Assembly (NCBI GenBank): GCA_937864275.1
Contig: CALMIW010000059.1
Span: 1-7,596, forward strand
DNA length: 7,596 nucleotides
Origin: an uncultured Dehalococcoidia bacterium
Lineage (GTDB): Bacteria; Chloroflexota; Dehalococcoidia; Tepidiformales; Tepidiformaceae
Reading direction: 5' to 3'
Part shown: piece after piece, positions 6,254-7,596 of the stretch
Layout of the letters: every line of letters starts with the position of its first letter
Numbering within the stretch: the stretch's first letter is position 1
Translations under genes and position numbers: made by a program
Notes under the pieces: model-generated
Told to the model about the DNA's origin: nothing
Database searches by the model: none
The model's input: the letters and a program-made list of their open reading frames with translations, nothing else

Positions 6254-6270
<17 letters not shown>
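5269..6270 (+). CDS. oppD: Peptide ABC transporter ATP-binding protein, OppD/DppD family
   Basis: This 333-residue cytoplasmic ATPase would power uptake of di- or oligopeptides, or related solutes, with an OppF-type partner and two permeases. It has Walker A GESGCGKS (40-47), Q-loop Gln97 in FQEPMTSLNP, signature FSGGM (155-159), Walker B LLIADEP (175-181), D-loop ALD (184-186) and H-loop His213. The C-terminal oligopeptide HPY domain includes NPKHPYT (245-251) and four cysteines (286, 292, 299, 317). In this family that Cys-rich end can hold an iron-sulfur cluster. Two spots differ from the usual: MRRRG follows the signature where MRQRV-like is typical, and His213 is followed by Asn. ATG 5269 is chosen because AAGGAG ends 5 bases upstream; the longer open frame runs into tRNA-Leu. 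It overlaps the next gene by 17 bases. Substrate (Opp or Dpp) cannot be told. Confidence 0.95.
6242..6256 (+). promoter_or_regulatory. Ribosome site that sets a TTG start for the oppF-like gene
   Basis: GGGAGG (6242-6247) lies 6 bases before TTG (6254-6256), inside the 3' end of the oppD-like gene. The first in-frame ATG (6491) lies beyond the Walker A motif, and the upstream GTG at 6233 has no ribosome site, so TTG is the best start. The 17-base overlap suggests translational coupling. Confidence 0.75.
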
Positions 6271-7324
<1,054 letters not shown>

Positions 7325-7352
7325 CGCTCCGGCCCCATCACTTCAAACCCCA

Positions 7353-7382
7353 AAAAGGCCCGGCAGGAATGCCGGGCCTTTT
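7353..7382. terminator. Bidirectional intrinsic terminator after the oppF-like gene
   Basis: GGCCCGGC (7357-7364) pairs with GCCGGGCC (7371-7378) around a 6-base loop. Flanking AAAA/TTTT extends the stem and gives a U-run on both strands (TTTT rightward, TTTTT leftward). It ends the opp unit and could also end a leftward gene entering from the right edge. Confidence 0.92.
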
Positions 7383-7406
7383 GCTGTCACTCGCCTGTCG
7401 GTGCCC

Positions 7407-7596
7407 TCAGGGCTGAATCGTGGCGCTCCCTGCGGGGGTGGCGGAAGCGGGAGGGGGCGTCGCCGTCCCCGGCTGCTGAGTCGGCCCGCCCGTGCCCGTC
7501 GCCTGGCCCTTCGCCGTCCATGGCGGCGCTCGCGTGGGGGTCCACGCGGGTGAAAACGGATGGGGAGGTGGCGACGTTGAGGATGGCTCCGAGGTT
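7407..7596 (-). CDS. Probable 3' end of a leftward gene with Pro/Thr/Ala-rich tail (partial)
   Basis: In one reverse frame the last 62 codons read as a Pro/Thr/Ala/Gly-rich tail ending PPPASATPAGSATIQP before TGA at 7409-7407. The style recalls the tail of the CAP protein at 3361-3423. The bidirectional terminator 24 bases beyond supports a leftward gene. The other two reverse frames are also open here: one runs to TGA at 7389-7387 with high G/C at third positions and starts NLGAILNVATSPSVFTRVD. The strand is therefore plausible but the frame uncertain. No start, domain or function can be seen. Confidence 0.4.
   Translation of the reverse strand, partial: TSEPSSTSPPPHPFSPAWTPTRAPPWTAKGQATGTGGPTQQPGTATPPPASATPAGSATIQP

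Overview
The window is GC-rich bacterial DNA with strong G/C preference at third codon positions, a TTG start, and extracellular Thr/Pro tails. The gene types are a STAND ATPase-TPR regulator with a C-terminal SARP-type winged helix, an Flp pilin, a secreted CAP protein and a dipeptide/oligopeptide ABC ATPase pair. Together they suggest a Chloroflexota bacterium, perhaps near Dehalococcoidia/Tepidiformia. The phylum is an inference from gene style; no marker gene proves it.

Left part (1-3462): a large regulator is read leftward from 2583 and runs off the left edge. Its order is an N-terminal MalT-like ATPase, a middle TPR-like region and the beginning of a C-terminal winged helix. A secreted CAP-domain protein with a Thr/Pro tail is read rightward from 2731. 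The two diverge from a 147-bp region holding a plausible sigma70-type promoter, a 9-bp direct repeat and an unpaired consensus Shine-Dalgarno sequence.

Middle (3463-4782): the CAP gene converges on a small Flp/Tad pilin gene, with a GC-rich hairpin between them. Upstream of the pilin on the same strand lies a glycerophosphodiester phosphodiesterase-like gene whose signature motifs are partly altered.

Right part (4783-7596): a roughly 200-bp gene-free stretch carries a -10-like element before tRNA-Lys(CUU), which is followed by tRNA-Leu(UAG). Then come two overlapping peptide-transporter ATPase genes (oppD/dppD-like and oppF/dppF-like) and a strong bidirectional intrinsic terminator. No permease or substrate-binding gene is present here, so the two ATPases must work with membrane components encoded elsewhere. 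The last 190 bases probably hold the 3' end of a leftward gene, but the frame is ambiguous.

I do not see a clear new multi-gene system. The best leads are the regulator/CAP divergent control region and its translation-start puzzle, the altered GDPD active site, the isolated opp ATPase pair behind tRNA genes, and the duplicated purine-rich leader of the pilin gene.
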